From Acanthosepion lycidas (lineage: Eukaryota > Mollusca > Cephalopoda > Sepiida > Sepiidae): a stretch of DNA of 64,000 nt. The stretch's first letter is position 1. The number at the start of each line of letters is the position of its first letter. The translations under genes were made by a program, and so were the position numbers. The notes below the pieces were generated by a model. It worked only from the letters and a program-made list of their open reading frames with translations, was not told the origin of the DNA and ran no database searches. The stretch spans positions 83,547,549-83,611,548 of the forward strand of contig OZ010574.1 in the NCBI GenBank assembly GCA_963932145.1. Direction: 5' to 3'. Shown piece by piece: positions 11,506 through 22,944 of this stretch.

Positions 11506-11721
11506 GGGGATTGTAATATATATAAATATTAGAATCATATAATATAACTAAAATTAAATTTAAATTATATAAATTAACTAAATAACAGTAATTCATATTA
11601 TATTCATATAATCATTCTCATATTCATCTTTTGATCTTAAACCCAAATGTCTTCAGTGAACAACAAAAACAAAGGAATTGGTTTTGCCATTCTAATACTT
11701 TTGGAAGGGACTGTATATGTG

Positions 11722-11752
<31 letters not shown>

Positions 11753-12211
11753 TTATATTATCACTTTAAATGTTATTTTTAGTAAATACTCATATGTGAG
11801 TAGATGGTCTGTATATTTATTAAACATTATATTTATTTATTTTTGTCTACCAGTCTGAATGTTCCAGAAATCTTATTAAAAATATATATGCTCTTCAGCA
11901 GGATTCATACCTATGTCCTCCTAGGCACAGGGTACCGTTGTCAGATCTAACATATTTTCGAAGGACTAAGTTACAAAGAAAATAGCCGATCAGGCGAGGC
12001 TGAATAATGCCTTTAAGTGAAATTCTTCTTAAAATTTTCATATCTGCTAAGCTCAGTTCTGTTGATCCAGAGCATGTCAAATCTAATGAAAGTTCACTCT
12101 ACCCAGGTGCACTCAGGTTTGAATCCTGCCAGAGAGTTTATATTTTTCTTTTATACAGTCTACTAAAAATAATGTTAAAAATCTGTCAGATTAATAAAAA
12201 TACATTACTTC

Positions 12212-12257
<46 letters not shown>

Positions 12258-13789
12258 ATAACAATTTCTTGAAACAATCCACTTACTAAAATCTGGCCAA
12301 ATGACCAAACATTAGATATTTTTCAGCACCCCTCAGAGATATATACATATATACACACACAACACAATTTCAGTGACTTTATTGTATAAATGTATGAATG
12401 GTGAGCATGAAAGTTCCATTTGATAATCTTCATTTTTTTTCCATATTTCGGTAAACATGTTGTATTTACATTATTTGCAAAAAATATACATGACAAACAC
12501 AACAAACTTTTCAGAAACTGTAAAACAGTTTCCAAAAGCAATAAGCAAAAAATGACATGAAAGCAAAAAATATTCAATCATGGAAATTGTTTCATTCAGT
12601 GTTGATACACAGTTTTATGGTTAACTTCTCCATTTGATTTTCTCTTTGTTTTCTGAATGAAGAATCATTAATCTCATTCGTTGTGCATATAATTTTAGTG
12701 TTGCATTCTCATTAAATGTCAAAATAATATGCAGATTGTGCGCATTGAATGAGTGTGGTTATACCACATTAGTTTTCTGCTCTGGAGAACCTTAAGCACT
12801 GTAACTATTACTAATGACAACAAAACCTTTCTTACACCCCGCCTTTCTTAACCAAAATAAGGTTGATCCTCATTGGGTATTCTGTAACTATTAAATTATA
12901 TCAAATGAAGCTAAGATAGGTAGACATCTATTTACCTTGTGCAATAATGGTAGTGCCCTGTTTGGTCAAAGTTCAGTCCTCTGCTTGTAGTTAGACTGCA
13001 GTGCCTTCTCTAAGTTGCAATTGGCTGCCCACATTACATTGGTATACCATTGGCTGTACCAAAAAGACCCAAAGAAATACAGGACATTACATTTGAGGCC
13101 AGCTTGTCTGCAGGAGTTGCTGGAAGTTTGTCAGCATTGAAATTTTCTGTCTGAATTTATTTCCATAGCCTTTGCCATGTTTGGATATATCTGCAAGGTA
13201 AGTTTATAATCAGTTTTCTTTCCCCTAGATGGATAGCTTTCCATCTACTAGAAGCAGCTGGTTATGATGCTGCAGTGGTCTACATTTGCCCTTACTTTGG
13301 ATTGGAGCTGGATTTGTTGATTTCTATTTGAGATACATGCCATGGGAAGATTTTATATATAGTTGGAGCTTGTTCCTACTACCTCTAGATATGACAACTT
13401 TTGGAATGTATATAATGTACATATTTCTAAAGAATTAATGGATTTATTCTGAATCAAACATTTGTATTATTTCAAGACTATTATAACGGATTTGAAAAGA
13501 GGACACAGGCAGTGGTGGATTTCAAAAATTTTAAAGAACAGGTTCTCTCTGCAACAGACCTCAATAGCAATGGGTTCCCTAATTTTTCTATAGTCTATAC
13601 TTTACTATATTGATATAATTTAGGAATAAAATAAATTTTTCTTACACTTATTCAAAAATGCCAAACTTAATTTGTACATTATTAATTTGAAAAGAAAAAT
13701 GAAAAATAATGCTTTAAGATCTTTTATTAGAAATTTCCAAATAGCCACTTGATTGTCATCATAGTTTTCAGCTTATTTTTTGCTTCACT
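11503..13789. other. Non-coding stretch with minor repeats
   Basis: No gene. At 11850-11900 'ccagtctgaatgttccagaaat' resembles the loop of the hairpin repeat at 22561-22606. At 12100-12130 a B-box-like 'ggtttgaatcctgcc' hints at a SINE head without a clear A box. A possible donor 'aag|gtaagtt' lies at 13197, with no convincing exon before it. Confidence 0.4.
12212..12257. repeat. (CA)n-(TA)n microsatellite
   Basis: Compound dinucleotide tract, about 20 bp CA then 25 bp TA. Confidence 0.95.
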
Positions 13790-14745
13790 CTGTTGTCATC
13801 AGTGCTCTGATTTTTTCTAAGCCATGTTTTCATGAAAGGAGTGACATCCCATAAATCTAAAGGAAAACGAATGATTAATTGTCATCAAGTTTGCTGCATT
13901 TTCCACTGTAAGGTGGCTTCTTTTATCTGAGTATATAAAATTAATTCTTGTAAAACCTCTTTCTGCTTTGGAAGAACTGATAGCAATTGTATTGATAATA
14001 GTTTTTGCTTTTTGTACACTTTGAGGAATTACAGGATTATGAAAGTTTTTCAGGACATTTTCCTCGTATCAAAATCATTAATGAGAATGTTGCAATGAAA
14101 AATTTTACTGAAGCCATTCAGCTTTTCTTCCACAGCTTTCCAGTAAATAACTATTTCTTGAACATTTCAAGTAGCTGGCAAGTTCAGCAGTTCATGAAAT
14201 TTGTTGTCTGTTTCTTGATACTTGTTCTTGAATGTTAAATGATCACAGCCCATCAACCTTTTTTCATATTTTTGATCAAATAACTTTTTATGACGAAGAC
14301 AAACAAATCCATGGTTTTCAATTAAATGAATATCATTAAATGTATCAGAATAAATTTATCTTTTCTTAGAGAAACTTGCTGAATCATTTTATTTCTTTCC
14401 TGAATGTTTGATACTGCAGTGGACCCATTCCATTGACACGGGAATTCCTTTCACGTTTATGGATTCAGAATAAAATCTGGAATATAGATTATACCCAATT
14501 TTTTACCATGAATAATCAACCCATTGTACTTTTCCTTAAAGTTCTCATACTGTTCCATTCTCCAGCAATCTGGAAGAGATAATGCTTCAACTGCTTCACC
14601 TCTAGTTTTCACGGCATCAGGGGCAGAACTTTCATTAGTGTCATGCTCTTTAGTTGGCTGTGTTTCATCCTCATTTGCCTCTTGTCTGAAACTTTCACTT
14701 CTGGGGATTTCTCGAAAAAAGTGAAATAAATTTTATTCTCTCTTC
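13790..14745 (-). pseudogene. hAT-superfamily transposase relic (ZNF862/KIAA1586-like)
   Basis: Minus-strand reading begins with an acidic stretch (EANEDETQPTKEHD), then LPDCWRMEQYENFKEKYNGL, HGKKLG and, after frame changes, WVHCSI and SLRK. This order resembles the N-terminal TTF/BED-like region of hAT-derived proteins such as ZNF862 and KIAA1586. After a large gap the C-terminal hAT dimerisation block appears: SSKAERGFTRINFIYSDKRS, then LTVENAANLMTIN, MGCHSF and a frame-shifted ENMA/KTWLRK. The family usually has ERGFS.MN..... R..L. The central DDE region is mostly missing and many frameshifts are present. Inverted ends were not found. Confidence 0.7.
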
Positions 14746-16425
14746 ATTTTATGGTCCTGATACTGAAATGAAAAACATTACTAGTTACTATGAGAAAGTT
14801 ACTATATTGGAAGAAATTAAAATTAGAATAATAATAATTTATTACCTTTCATTTGAAGTCCAGTAGAAAAATGTTTGATTATGAAGTTCAACAGAAAAAA
14901 AATTTAATTTAAACAAATTTTATATTAATTAAAATTTTTAACTTAAAACCTATTTGCAAAATATGAAAAAAGCTGTTTGATTGATAAAAATATTGATCCT
15001 AATTAAAGGCACTCAAAAAACAAAATATAGTGGACAAAGTTATGCTAAAAGGCTCACAAATTACACGATTACTATTCCACATCAAATATATCATAAATTT
15101 CTTTTTGATATAAATGTACAAATTTATTTCTATAAAGAGTACATTGCAAAAATAATTTTTTTAAAAAATTCAATGGTCTGCCATGATTTTCAATAACACT
15201 TGCTTTTTTTTAAATTTGACCCCTAACTCCACCAAGAAATATCTTGCCTGAATTTACATCCTCAATCGATTGTGTGACTACAATTTGTAGACAATCTAAT
15301 ATTAGCAGTTTCATAAAAATTATGCCACAGTAACATAAAATATAGTTGTGCAAGATATAAAAATTTTGCTTCTTACCAACTCCAGGTTCCTGTGCCAAAC
15401 ACAAAAAATAGTTCATAGAAACAGTAACTCATGAAAATAGGTGCAACTTAAGAAACAAGACAACCTCTGCCTAAAATCTTAAAATGAAAAACACATTTAT
15501 TTTACAATGTTTGAATTCAAAATGTTCAAAGTACAATGGAGTTGTGCAAAATTTCCTTTTGTGTGGTTCTTTCAGTGAGACAACAATTTCCTGATGTAAC
15601 AAAAAAAGAGATTACCCACAAAACCAAGAAAAAATATGTTACAAATTTGTTAAATGAGAAACAGATTCATATACAAAAAAATTAATCCCTTCAAAAATAG
15701 AGAAAATAGGAAAAACTTGGAGAAAGGAATAATAAAATAGCCTAAGGTAAAAAATTTTCAAATAGCACCCACCTCCATTCTTAACAGTTTACACAAACAG
15801 GATGCCTCAGCTTGAAGGGGTTTTGTGTTATGAAGTTTCTCAAGGGTCCTTTGTGTAAGCCACAAAGTTTACTTGTATCTTCAGTGTGAAATCTCCTGGT
15901 ATAGGAATCTGCCTTGTATTTGTCAGGTCTGATTTATGATCTCTGGCTGGACTGTCATTTGAATTGTGGGTGCTCTGATCTTGCCAATGGCACATTCTTT
16001 TTCTTCTGCTTTTATTGAATAGGGGACCATTGTATTGGCTCGAGCCAAATTTTCACAAGGCCCAGAAAACTTCTTTCTCATTTTGCCAGTATATATAAAA
16101 AAAAAAACCTTCAAGTATTCAAAAAAATGAATTAAACAGATCAAACAATTTTGGCAGTTCACTGCTTGAGTGTAAAAGGCCATAAATTTTGCACACATTT
16201 TAATATACAAACAATCTGGCCATAAGAAGAATAAAATTTTCTCCAAACGTGTATAAAAAAAACAACCTAGAGGATTATACATAGTTAACATTTTTAGAAA
16301 TAATAAAAATAAAAATTTCATAGTTTGCTTGTTTGGGCTGCAGGGTTCACTGAGCTCATAAAATTTCAAGATCACGTTCACATGAACCTGTAGAATCCCA
16401 TCACTGGATACAGATTTGATCCCTG
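14746..16425. other. Non-coding stretch
   Basis: No element identified. A 171-residue minus-strand open frame at 15923-16438 has low-complexity composition and no recognisable domain. At 16330-16430 sequence containing 'cagggttcactgagctcat' and 'gatttgatccctgcc' may be an old SINE head. Confidence 0.4.
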
Positions 16426-16429
16426 CCAG

Positions 16430-16620
16430 GGAATGCATTTTCTTTACTAAGGACAGACTTCAAATTATCACTGCAATCTTGACCTCTTCAAAGGTTGACT
16501 ATTATATTTCATGCAAGGTTCCATGCACTTTACTTCTTACCCTTACTTACACTCATACAACATCACACAGAAACCCCCTACCTTTAGTGGCTCTTGGGCC
16601 TTGTATTAGGTGAACATTAA
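16430..16620 (+). mobile_element. LINE 3' end
   Basis: 'cactgcaatcttgacctctt' and the end 'ctcttgggccttgtattag' match the end of the LINE copy at 50545-51060 in the same order, with the same terminal block. It is 5'-truncated, and only the last codons and 3' UTR remain. Confidence 0.65.
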
Positions 16621-16730
16621 TATAAGATTTCTCAAATGCACAGGCTGATAAACATTGTTTAATAAATAAAAAAATTACATGTTTTAGAACCCACCACTAC
16701 CAAAACAAAAAAATTTTTTTTAAATATATA

Positions 16731-17069
16731 GGGTGATTGAAAAGTAACTCTTCATTAATTTTTTTACAAGAACTGGATATAAGAGGAAAGCCTTTAGCAT
16801 GAGGTTTTATTTAAAATTCAGTATACGCACCAGGTTTTGCTACCAGCTTCTTGAGCCACACAGGAATTGCATCAACTGATTTCACCAGGAACTCTTGTGG
16901 TATGGTAGACATAACTTCTTGTATTTGCCTTTCAAGTTCTTACAAAGCCTTAGTTTGGTATCGTAGTCTTGCTCCTTTAACCAACCCCAAAGAAAAATGT
17001 CACAGTGTGTTAAGTAAGGACTCTTGGCGGTCTACTCATATATAAAATAAGCAGTTACTTTTCAATCAC

Positions 17070-17070
<1 letters not shown>
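16731..17070 (-). mobile_element. Internally deleted mariner-like element, 340 bp
   Basis: The left end 'ggtgattgaaaagtaact' is the inverse of the right end 'agttacttttcaatcacc'. TA precedes the left end. The minus strand reads GWLKGARLRYQTKALEELERQI, then QEFLVKSVDAIPVWLKKLV, a mariner-type C-terminal block (usual form 'EEL..RI......VD.IP.RL.KLV'). Only the transposase C-terminus survives. The right flank runs straight into (GT)n, and no TA is preserved there. Confidence 0.8.

Positions 17071-17071
<1 letters not shown>

Positions 17072-17153
<82 letters not shown>
17072..17153. repeat. (GT)n-(TA)n microsatellite
   Basis: About 29 bp of GT joins about 53 bp of TA directly after the mariner relic. 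Confidence 0.95.
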
Positions 17154-17157
<4 letters not shown>

Positions 17158-17338
17158 CAATTGATAAATAGAAAAGGCAAGGTTGATAAGTAGAAAACAG
17201 AAAGTAAAAATAAAATAAACAATTTTGACAATACTCATATAGAAACAAGTACTAATATAGATAGACCCAGTAACTGTGTAATAATTTGAATGAGAGAATA
17301 ATATACGAAGGAAAACTTAGTAAATAACTCTTCTACAC

Positions 17339-17596
17339 TGTTGTGGAGATTACTAACATCTAGATCTGTTCGATACAAATCTGTTCAATAGGACATACAA
17401 TAGGGCATACAAATCTATTCAATAGGATCAAATGGAAAGTCGTAGAACTCTCTAGAATATTCTAATTGCACTGCTATATAAGCAATGCTGGTGAATGTTT
17501 GATTGTATTTTTGCCTTTGTCCTGTCTTACTGTTGGAGAGGCATTTAACTTAACTATTTGGATTATCACTGTGCTTTCTCTATGAGTAAATGAGAG
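17339..17596 (+). repeat. 5' LTR of the Gypsy-type element
   Basis: Shares 'catctagatctgt', 'atggaaagt.gtagaact', 'tctagaat', 'ctatataag' (TATA-like), 'atttggattatcactgtg' and 'gagtaaatgagag' with the 3' copy. The TATA-like block sits in the middle, as in a U3/R boundary. Confidence 0.75.
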
Positions 17597-17672
17597 TGAT
17601 AGGATTAGAGATGGCATCAGCGATAGGATAAGAAAGACTATCCTGATAAGTGGACTATTTACTTCAAAAACA

Positions 17673-18862
17673 ATGGCAGAACAAAGTGGCAAGCTGATAA
17701 AGTTATTCACACAACAACTTCAACTCCAGAGGGAACAAATGCAGGTACAGGCACAGCAGCAAATGGAAGCTTTGAGAAGGCTGATCAATTTCAAACTTCC
17801 AAAAGGGATTCCAGTCCAAGTTTCCATCTTTCAACTTCTTCAGCTGCTATCTCACCATTTGCTGCAAGGCTCAAACTGCATTCATCTATAAATAACTGGT
17901 GAATTTGGCTACTCAACAAAATCCTCCGAAAGGATATTAATGAATTGACCATGGAGGAAATCATCAGCTTTTTGAAAGAACAATTTGACCTGAAATGTTT
18001 CATTGTGTGAGTATTTTTCAAGTTCTGGAGTGACATGCAATAAAAGCCATATAAACCACTCCAGGAGCTGGCAACATATACATTAAGATGCTGCTACTTG
18101 TGACTTTCCTTTGATCATTGACCCACAAGATGAAGACAGAGACCAATATGTTCTGTCAACAATGAAGCTGTCTTGAAGGCTCTTTTTAAGATTGAGACAG
18201 TGCTGGACTTTGTCCATGCAGTTTAGGTTGCTATTGCGGCCAAAGATGTGGTGAAGGTTGCCAAAGAAACTGTTTATGGATCCAAGGCCAGACCTGTCTA
18301 CAAAGTCAAGCAAAGCCAGAATATGGATCAACAAAAAAACTACCAGCAGCCTAATTTCACAGACCCTGTATATAAGTGTTACATATGTGCCCCTACAAAG
18401 AAGTCAAATACCATTTTTGTGACAAGACATTTGGAAGCTTTTTGTAGGAAGAAGCAATGACAGCAACAGGAATATCATTCCCAACCTTCTGTGAATAGAA
18501 TCATGAATACAAAGCTTGTCAAAATGATCCTTGGTGATGATACTTTTAGGTCTGTTGTACTAATCCCAATCCAGGATCAATAGTTCTTGATGGAACTGGA
18601 CACTGCAATCACAGGAAATTTCATTTCTTTGCCAGTCTGGAAACAACGAGGAAAACTGAAATTGAATGATGTCAGACATCATTATGTATCTGCCAGCAAG
18701 CACAACCTGTCTGTGCTGGGAAATTTTATGGGACAAACCAAAGATCCAAGAAATGCTAAGCAAAGCTCAATTCCCTACATCATCACTAAGATCACTGATC
18801 TGAACTTGCTGGAACAAAACACTATCCAAACACTGGGTATCTCTGTGAACAATGCTCTTTGA
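17673..18862 (+). pseudogene. gag and aspartic protease remnant
   Basis: An ATG at 17673 opens a Gln-rich segment (MAEQSGKLIKLFTQQLQLQ), typical of the N-terminus of Gypsy gag in this lineage. Later frames give VAKETVYGSKARPVYKV and, at 18380, a degenerate zinc knuckle (YKCYICAP....FVTRHLEAFCRKK). From 18587, MELDTAITGNFISLPVWK corresponds to the aspartic protease entry, where the usual D-T-G is D-T-A. Numerous frameshifts separate the pieces, and nothing after the protease remains before the 3' LTR. Confidence 0.75.
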
Positions 18863-19095
18863 CTGAGATGCATAGAAATTCAAAACATGAGTGAGGACAC
18901 AAAAACATCACATTCTAAAATCTCTAACAAGTCTTATGCTTCCTTGCAATGACATTGCCACAATCTCTGTGGTGATTTCACAGATCCTTTCAAAGAATAA
19001 TTGGGATGTCTTAAGGATTTTGAACTAGAAGTGAAGTTCAAGTCTGATGTTAAGCTGATTTTTCCCATAACACAATCAGTTCCATTTGCTCTTTC

Positions 19096-19311
19096 GCTAG
19101 CATCTAGATCTGTCCAATGCAAATTGCACATATGCGAATCTGTCCAATAGAATTGAATGGAAAGTTGTAGAACTTTCTAGAATGCTCTAATTGCATGACT
19201 ATATAAGTAATGTGGGTGGAGCAGTTTGGTTGTCTTTTTGTCTTGCCCATTACACACAGTTAACCTACCTATTTGGATTATCACTGTGCTTTCACTGTGA
19301 GTAAATGAGAG
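19096..19311 (+). repeat. 3' LTR of the Gypsy-type element
   Basis: Matches the 5' copy from 'catctagatctgt' to 'gagtaaatgagag'. The first ~15 bases of the 5' LTR have no counterpart here, so this copy is slightly truncated or rearranged at its start. Confidence 0.75.
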
Positions 19312-20175
19312 AAACACAATGCAAAATGTGACAAAAGTGTGGCTAACATTGTACGCTGTTTAGCACATTTTCCTCATTAGCTAATGAACAGAATTTGTTC
19401 TTTCTGAAGAAAATTATACTACTATGATCTTGTGCCAGACTATTCTAAGCCTTGCAAATTAATTTAAGATGTATACTGTAGTGTAATATTTAGAAATGTC
19501 CTCTTGCTGAATAATTTGCTTGTGTAATGATTTTTGTCCACACTAGGTGACTCTTTGCTGTGTTCTTGTGCCTGACTAGCCACAGAAGAAATTGTTTTAT
19601 TTCTTCCTCTATGTACTGCGTCCCTTCAGGATGTAGTTGATCATGGCTCTCCACTTTGTTTATTGTAGAAGAACTCTTCAATGTTGCTTTAATTGGTAAA
19701 AAAATTAAGTAAAAAATATGTTTTTCTTCCCGGATTGCTTTTTGGCAAATTTTCTGATGTCTCTGAGAACATGAAACCAGTATGTCTGCTTGGATTTCTG
19801 CTATGAGGAAATAAAATTTCTTAAATTGGTAGCTGGTGACTTGTTTTTTTGTTTTTTTCAATATATTTTTAGTAAGACAAACCATTCATTGTGTGCCAAA
19901 ATCAGGGTTTTCTATTTCATAAAAGAATGGGACAGAAATACTTACATATATTATTAATTTTATAAAAAGTGAATGGTCTCCAAAATATATATTCAGAACT
20001 TTAGGAGTAAGGTTCATTATTTATTGGAATATTCTGTACTCAAATAAAAAAAAAAAACTAGAGAATTATTTGTATTGTTTAAATACGGTTCTGGAATTAG
20101 AATTGTTCTTCTCCTAAATTGGTTGCCAACTAGAACTCAGTTTGATTTTTTCTTTTCTTGTCCTTTTTTTTATAG
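19312..20175. other. Non-coding sequence upstream of a candidate exon
   Basis: A 131-residue minus-strand open frame (19490-19885) is Lys/Ile-rich with no recognised domain and is not called. The right end is a long pyrimidine tract leading into the splice acceptor at 20175. Confidence 0.4.
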
Positions 20176-20378
20176 ATGAGTTGAATATTTTTGCAATTTC
20201 TCATCCACCTCAATCTTCTCCAAGCTCATTGCTTCTTCAGCTTTTAAACCAGACTCCGAGAATTCAGCATGTAGAAGTGCATTTGGATGACATTTTATCT
20301 TCTTTATTCCAGTGTAAACAAACAAAAATAGTTCAACAAAAATCAATGAAAACAACTGATCAAAATAATGGCGAGAGG
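20176..20378 (+). CDS. Candidate internal exon 3 of an unrecognised host gene
   Basis: 'gtcctttttttttatag' acceptor, 203 bp open, then 'gagagg|gtgagt' donor. The peptide runs ELNIFAISHPPQSSPSSLLL, then RIQHVEVHLDDILSSLF and KSMKTTDQNNGER. It has a Ser/Pro-rich start and an amphipathic middle, and codon use is less biased than the flanks. The first two bases complete a codon begun by the exon ending at 2953 (g+at = Asp). The exon ends on a codon boundary, matching the phase-0 start at 52262. No family is recognised and no TE protein resembles it. If real it is the best-supported host coding segment here. Confidence 0.58.
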
Positions 20379-20689
20379 GTGAGTTCTCTATATTTATCTT
20401 GACACCATCATCAACTTTGATTTGAAATGATTTTTCTGCCTACAAAACTCACTCAAAACATTAGTCTACCTTGACACTGGTTCATCCACTGTAGATTGAT
20501 ATTCATCCCTAAGAATTACTGTTGAGAAATCAGTTTTCATGTACTTCTTTGCTCAACTTACATGTTTTTCTTTCTTTCTTAAAAGTGTGTGTTTCATTGA
20601 TTTTGTGTTTAGCCAATGTTCTTAATATTCTTCATCTATTCTCTATTTGCATTCAGAACACCAGCTTTTGTTTTTTTAAATCATTTCAC

Positions 20690-21260
20690 CCCAAGCAAGA
20701 TGATAAAGATTCAAGAGGTTACTGAGAGTGAAAGAAAAATTAGTGAGGAGAAAGGATACTAAAAGAATAGGATTTAGAAAGACAAAGAATGACCATTGAT
20801 GTTGCATTTAAATGTTTGAAGATTATAGCTTATAGGAAAGTAAGAAATCCGAAGAGAATTTCATAGGTGAGGAGTGTGAGAAAAGAAATGATTAGAATTT
20901 CACTGGAATTCAAGTCCGACTGACTGATTTTTTTGTTCTGATCTGTGACCGTGCCACCGGCGACATATTCTCGGTATTGGAAGCTAGATGTCACTTAGGG
21001 TGACACTTAGCTATTTCATCAGTGAAATGATGAGACCTAGCTGCTAAACTAGTACCATGCTTAAATTTATATTAGCTGAGGCACCAAAGATGAAAACTCA
21101 TTAGAATAATTACCATGAAAATATTTATTGAAAAAACACAGGGAAGTTATGTTATGAAGCTGGGAAAATGACTCAAGATGCCAGGTCTAGACCACTAACA
21201 TTACAGATTCTTCTTTATATTTTGTCAAGATTCTCTAAATACATAGCAGGAGCATCAGAC
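20690..21260 (-). mobile_element. LINE 3' region, interrupted by a SINE head
   Basis: The minus strand reads ITSLCFFNKYFHGNYSNEF, SSLVPQL and SLAARSHHFTDEIA in shifting frames, the C-terminal RT-family tail seen at 36420 and 63120. The plus-strand edge 'catttcaccccaagcaaga' matches 36417 and 62477. The tail is split by the insertion at 20905-20997. Confidence 0.75.
20905..20997 (-). mobile_element. tRNA-derived SINE head nested in the LINE
   Basis: The minus strand gives 'ggtggcacggtcacag' (A box) and 'ggacttgaattccag' (B box) joined by 'aaaaaaatcagtcagt'. The same head occurs on the plus strand at about 21585-21670. Flanking LINE sequence resumes on both sides compared with the copies at 36600 and 62730, so this is a nested insertion. 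Confidence 0.65.
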
Positions 21261-21579
21261 CAAGATATAACAGACATATTCAAAGAACAGACAAATAGTA
21301 GACTTGATTAATACCTTCTTATTTTTTCCTCAAATCTTGTGATCTTTTTTCTTTCTTACCTATTTGATTAATTTATTGTCTCTGTTCAACTTTTTCTCAA
21401 TTATCAAAGTTGTGTTCCGATCATTTACTAACTTTACGATATCTTCTTTTTCTTTTCAAGTTATATTTTTCTTATGACCAATCTTTCTGTATCCGAAATA
21501 AAAAATAAAATTCATTAATCATACTATTATTTACAGCATGATGAACAGCCATAATCTGAATAATAAAATACTTTTAATC

Positions 21580-21880
21580 TATATTATAAACGGAAACCAA
21601 TACTGAGAATATGCAACTAGTGGGCAGGGGTCACAGTTTAAAACAAAAAAATCAGTCAGTTTCAAATTCCTGTCAAGTTCATTACATACACTTGTAAAGG
21701 TATGGATCCATCTTTTCTTCTCCCCACAGGTATGAGCAGGGTAGCCTGGTCTCTTTAGCCATGGTTGGCAACCAGTTTAGGAAAAGTACAATTCTGAATC
21801 CAAAACTGTATCTTCTCTGGTAAAGTGCATACTATGCAGCAATTGAAAGCACCATTGAGTTTACAATGACTCAATGATTC
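21580..21880 (+). mobile_element. SINE relic, plus orientation
   Basis: The head 'accaatactgagaatatgca' and 'aaaatcagtcagt' is the inverse of 20905-20997. The body 'tcttctccccacaggtatga', 'ggttggcaaccagttta' and 'ggaaaagt' matches SINE copies at 33935 and, inverted, at 28430. Confidence 0.65.
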
Positions 21881-22474
21881 TGACTATAGTCAATGTGGTA
21901 GATAATAGAATATCAATTTTATTGGCAAATCATTGACTTGCACAATAAAATCTGATATAATGTAATAATTGAGAATGCTTAAGCGCAGAATTTTAAATAA
22001 CAATAGCTAATCTTGTGGGTACAAAAGTAATAAGTTCAGTTTATACTTATATTGTAAACTGAACCTTTGCTAAAAGCATGATCTCAGTTTCTATTACCAA
22101 ACACAAAAAAAATTAGTGACACTAACTCTAACCATCCTTGGGTTATCCAATAACAAGTAAAATGTAAAAACAAAAAATATTATCTTAATGTTACTACTAA
22201 TATAAAAAGGATGTTTACCTAAAATAAGTAACTCTTGTAATACAGATTTTATTGGATTATTCAAAAGCAATTTGAAATTGAAAACAAAGATAAATTTTTA
22301 GGGAAATGTCAAGGGTTCAGATTAAATGCTTGATCTCAGATTTATTTAATTTTATCTCTTCATATAAACTATATTCAACAACTAGAATTCATTTAAACAA
22401 GGCTTGTTAAAATCAATCCATAAGGTCTATAGATGGAAGGACATCATTCACTTTTCATGTTTACATTTCCTGGT

Positions 22475-22692
22475 ATTTTTATGTTTATACATTCTTTTTA
22501 TAGATACAACTATTTAAGTAAATGCTCTTTTTATAATAAACAGTATTAAACAACATTTACCAGCCTGAATGTCCGAGAAATTTTCACAGAAAATATTCAT
22601 CCTTCAGTAAATGTTGTTTAATACTGTTTATTATAAACAGAGCATTTACTTAAATATTTGTATCTATAAAAAGAATGTATAAACATAAAAAT
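22475..22692. repeat. Large hairpin: 86-bp inverted arms around a 46-bp loop
   Basis: The arm at 22475-22560 ('atttttatgtttatacattc' to 'aaacaacatttac') is repeated inverted at 22607-22692 with only a few mismatches. The loop 'cagcctgaatgtccgagaaa' resembles sequence near 11850. No coding capacity. Could be a fold-back element or a recent inverted duplication. Confidence 0.85.
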
Positions 22693-22944
22693 GTCTTAAA
22701 ATAATTGTCGGACTTTGTCCATTTCATAATGCGTGACATCATTTCCAGGTATCTATTTCACATAGTAATTAAATGTCAAAGAAGAGAGAAAAACAATATT
22801 AGAAAGAACAGTTCCTCTGAACTGATTACTTAAAAAATCCAGAAAAAGAAAACTTCTATTATTGTCTTTTAGCAAAAGTAAATAGCGATTCATTAAAGGT
22901 AGCAAGTTTGTAACAGGAGAGAGAGAGAGAGAGAGAGAGATTGT
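22693..22944. other. Spacer with (GA)n
   Basis: Non-coding. A (GA)n tract of about 22 bp lies at 22919-22940, directly before repeat copy 2. Confidence 0.6.

Larger units (their letters stand above)
17339..19311 (+). mobile_element. LTR retrotransposon with large pol deletion (Gypsy-type)
   Basis: Two direct repeats of ~215-255 bp, about 80% alike by eye, bracket 1.5 kb carrying gag, zinc-knuckle and protease pieces. RT, RNase H and integrase are absent. The left repeat starts TGTTGTGG, like the solo LTR at 55189. The precise 3' ends of the repeats and any target duplication could not be fixed. LTR divergence and the missing pol show an old, inactive copy. Confidence 0.8.

Noticed and set aside
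11198..11596. 132-codon minus-strand frame with IYIYIY and RERERE runs
   Set aside because: It is the translation of the (TC)n-(TA)n microsatellite.
13160..13200. Short first exon (ATG then 'aag|gtaagtt')
   Set aside because: Seven codons only, with no upstream promoter signal and no matching downstream acceptor identified.
15923..16438. 171-codon minus-strand open frame
   Set aside because: Low-complexity, hydrophobic composition with no domain and no splice or start context; part overlaps a likely SINE head.
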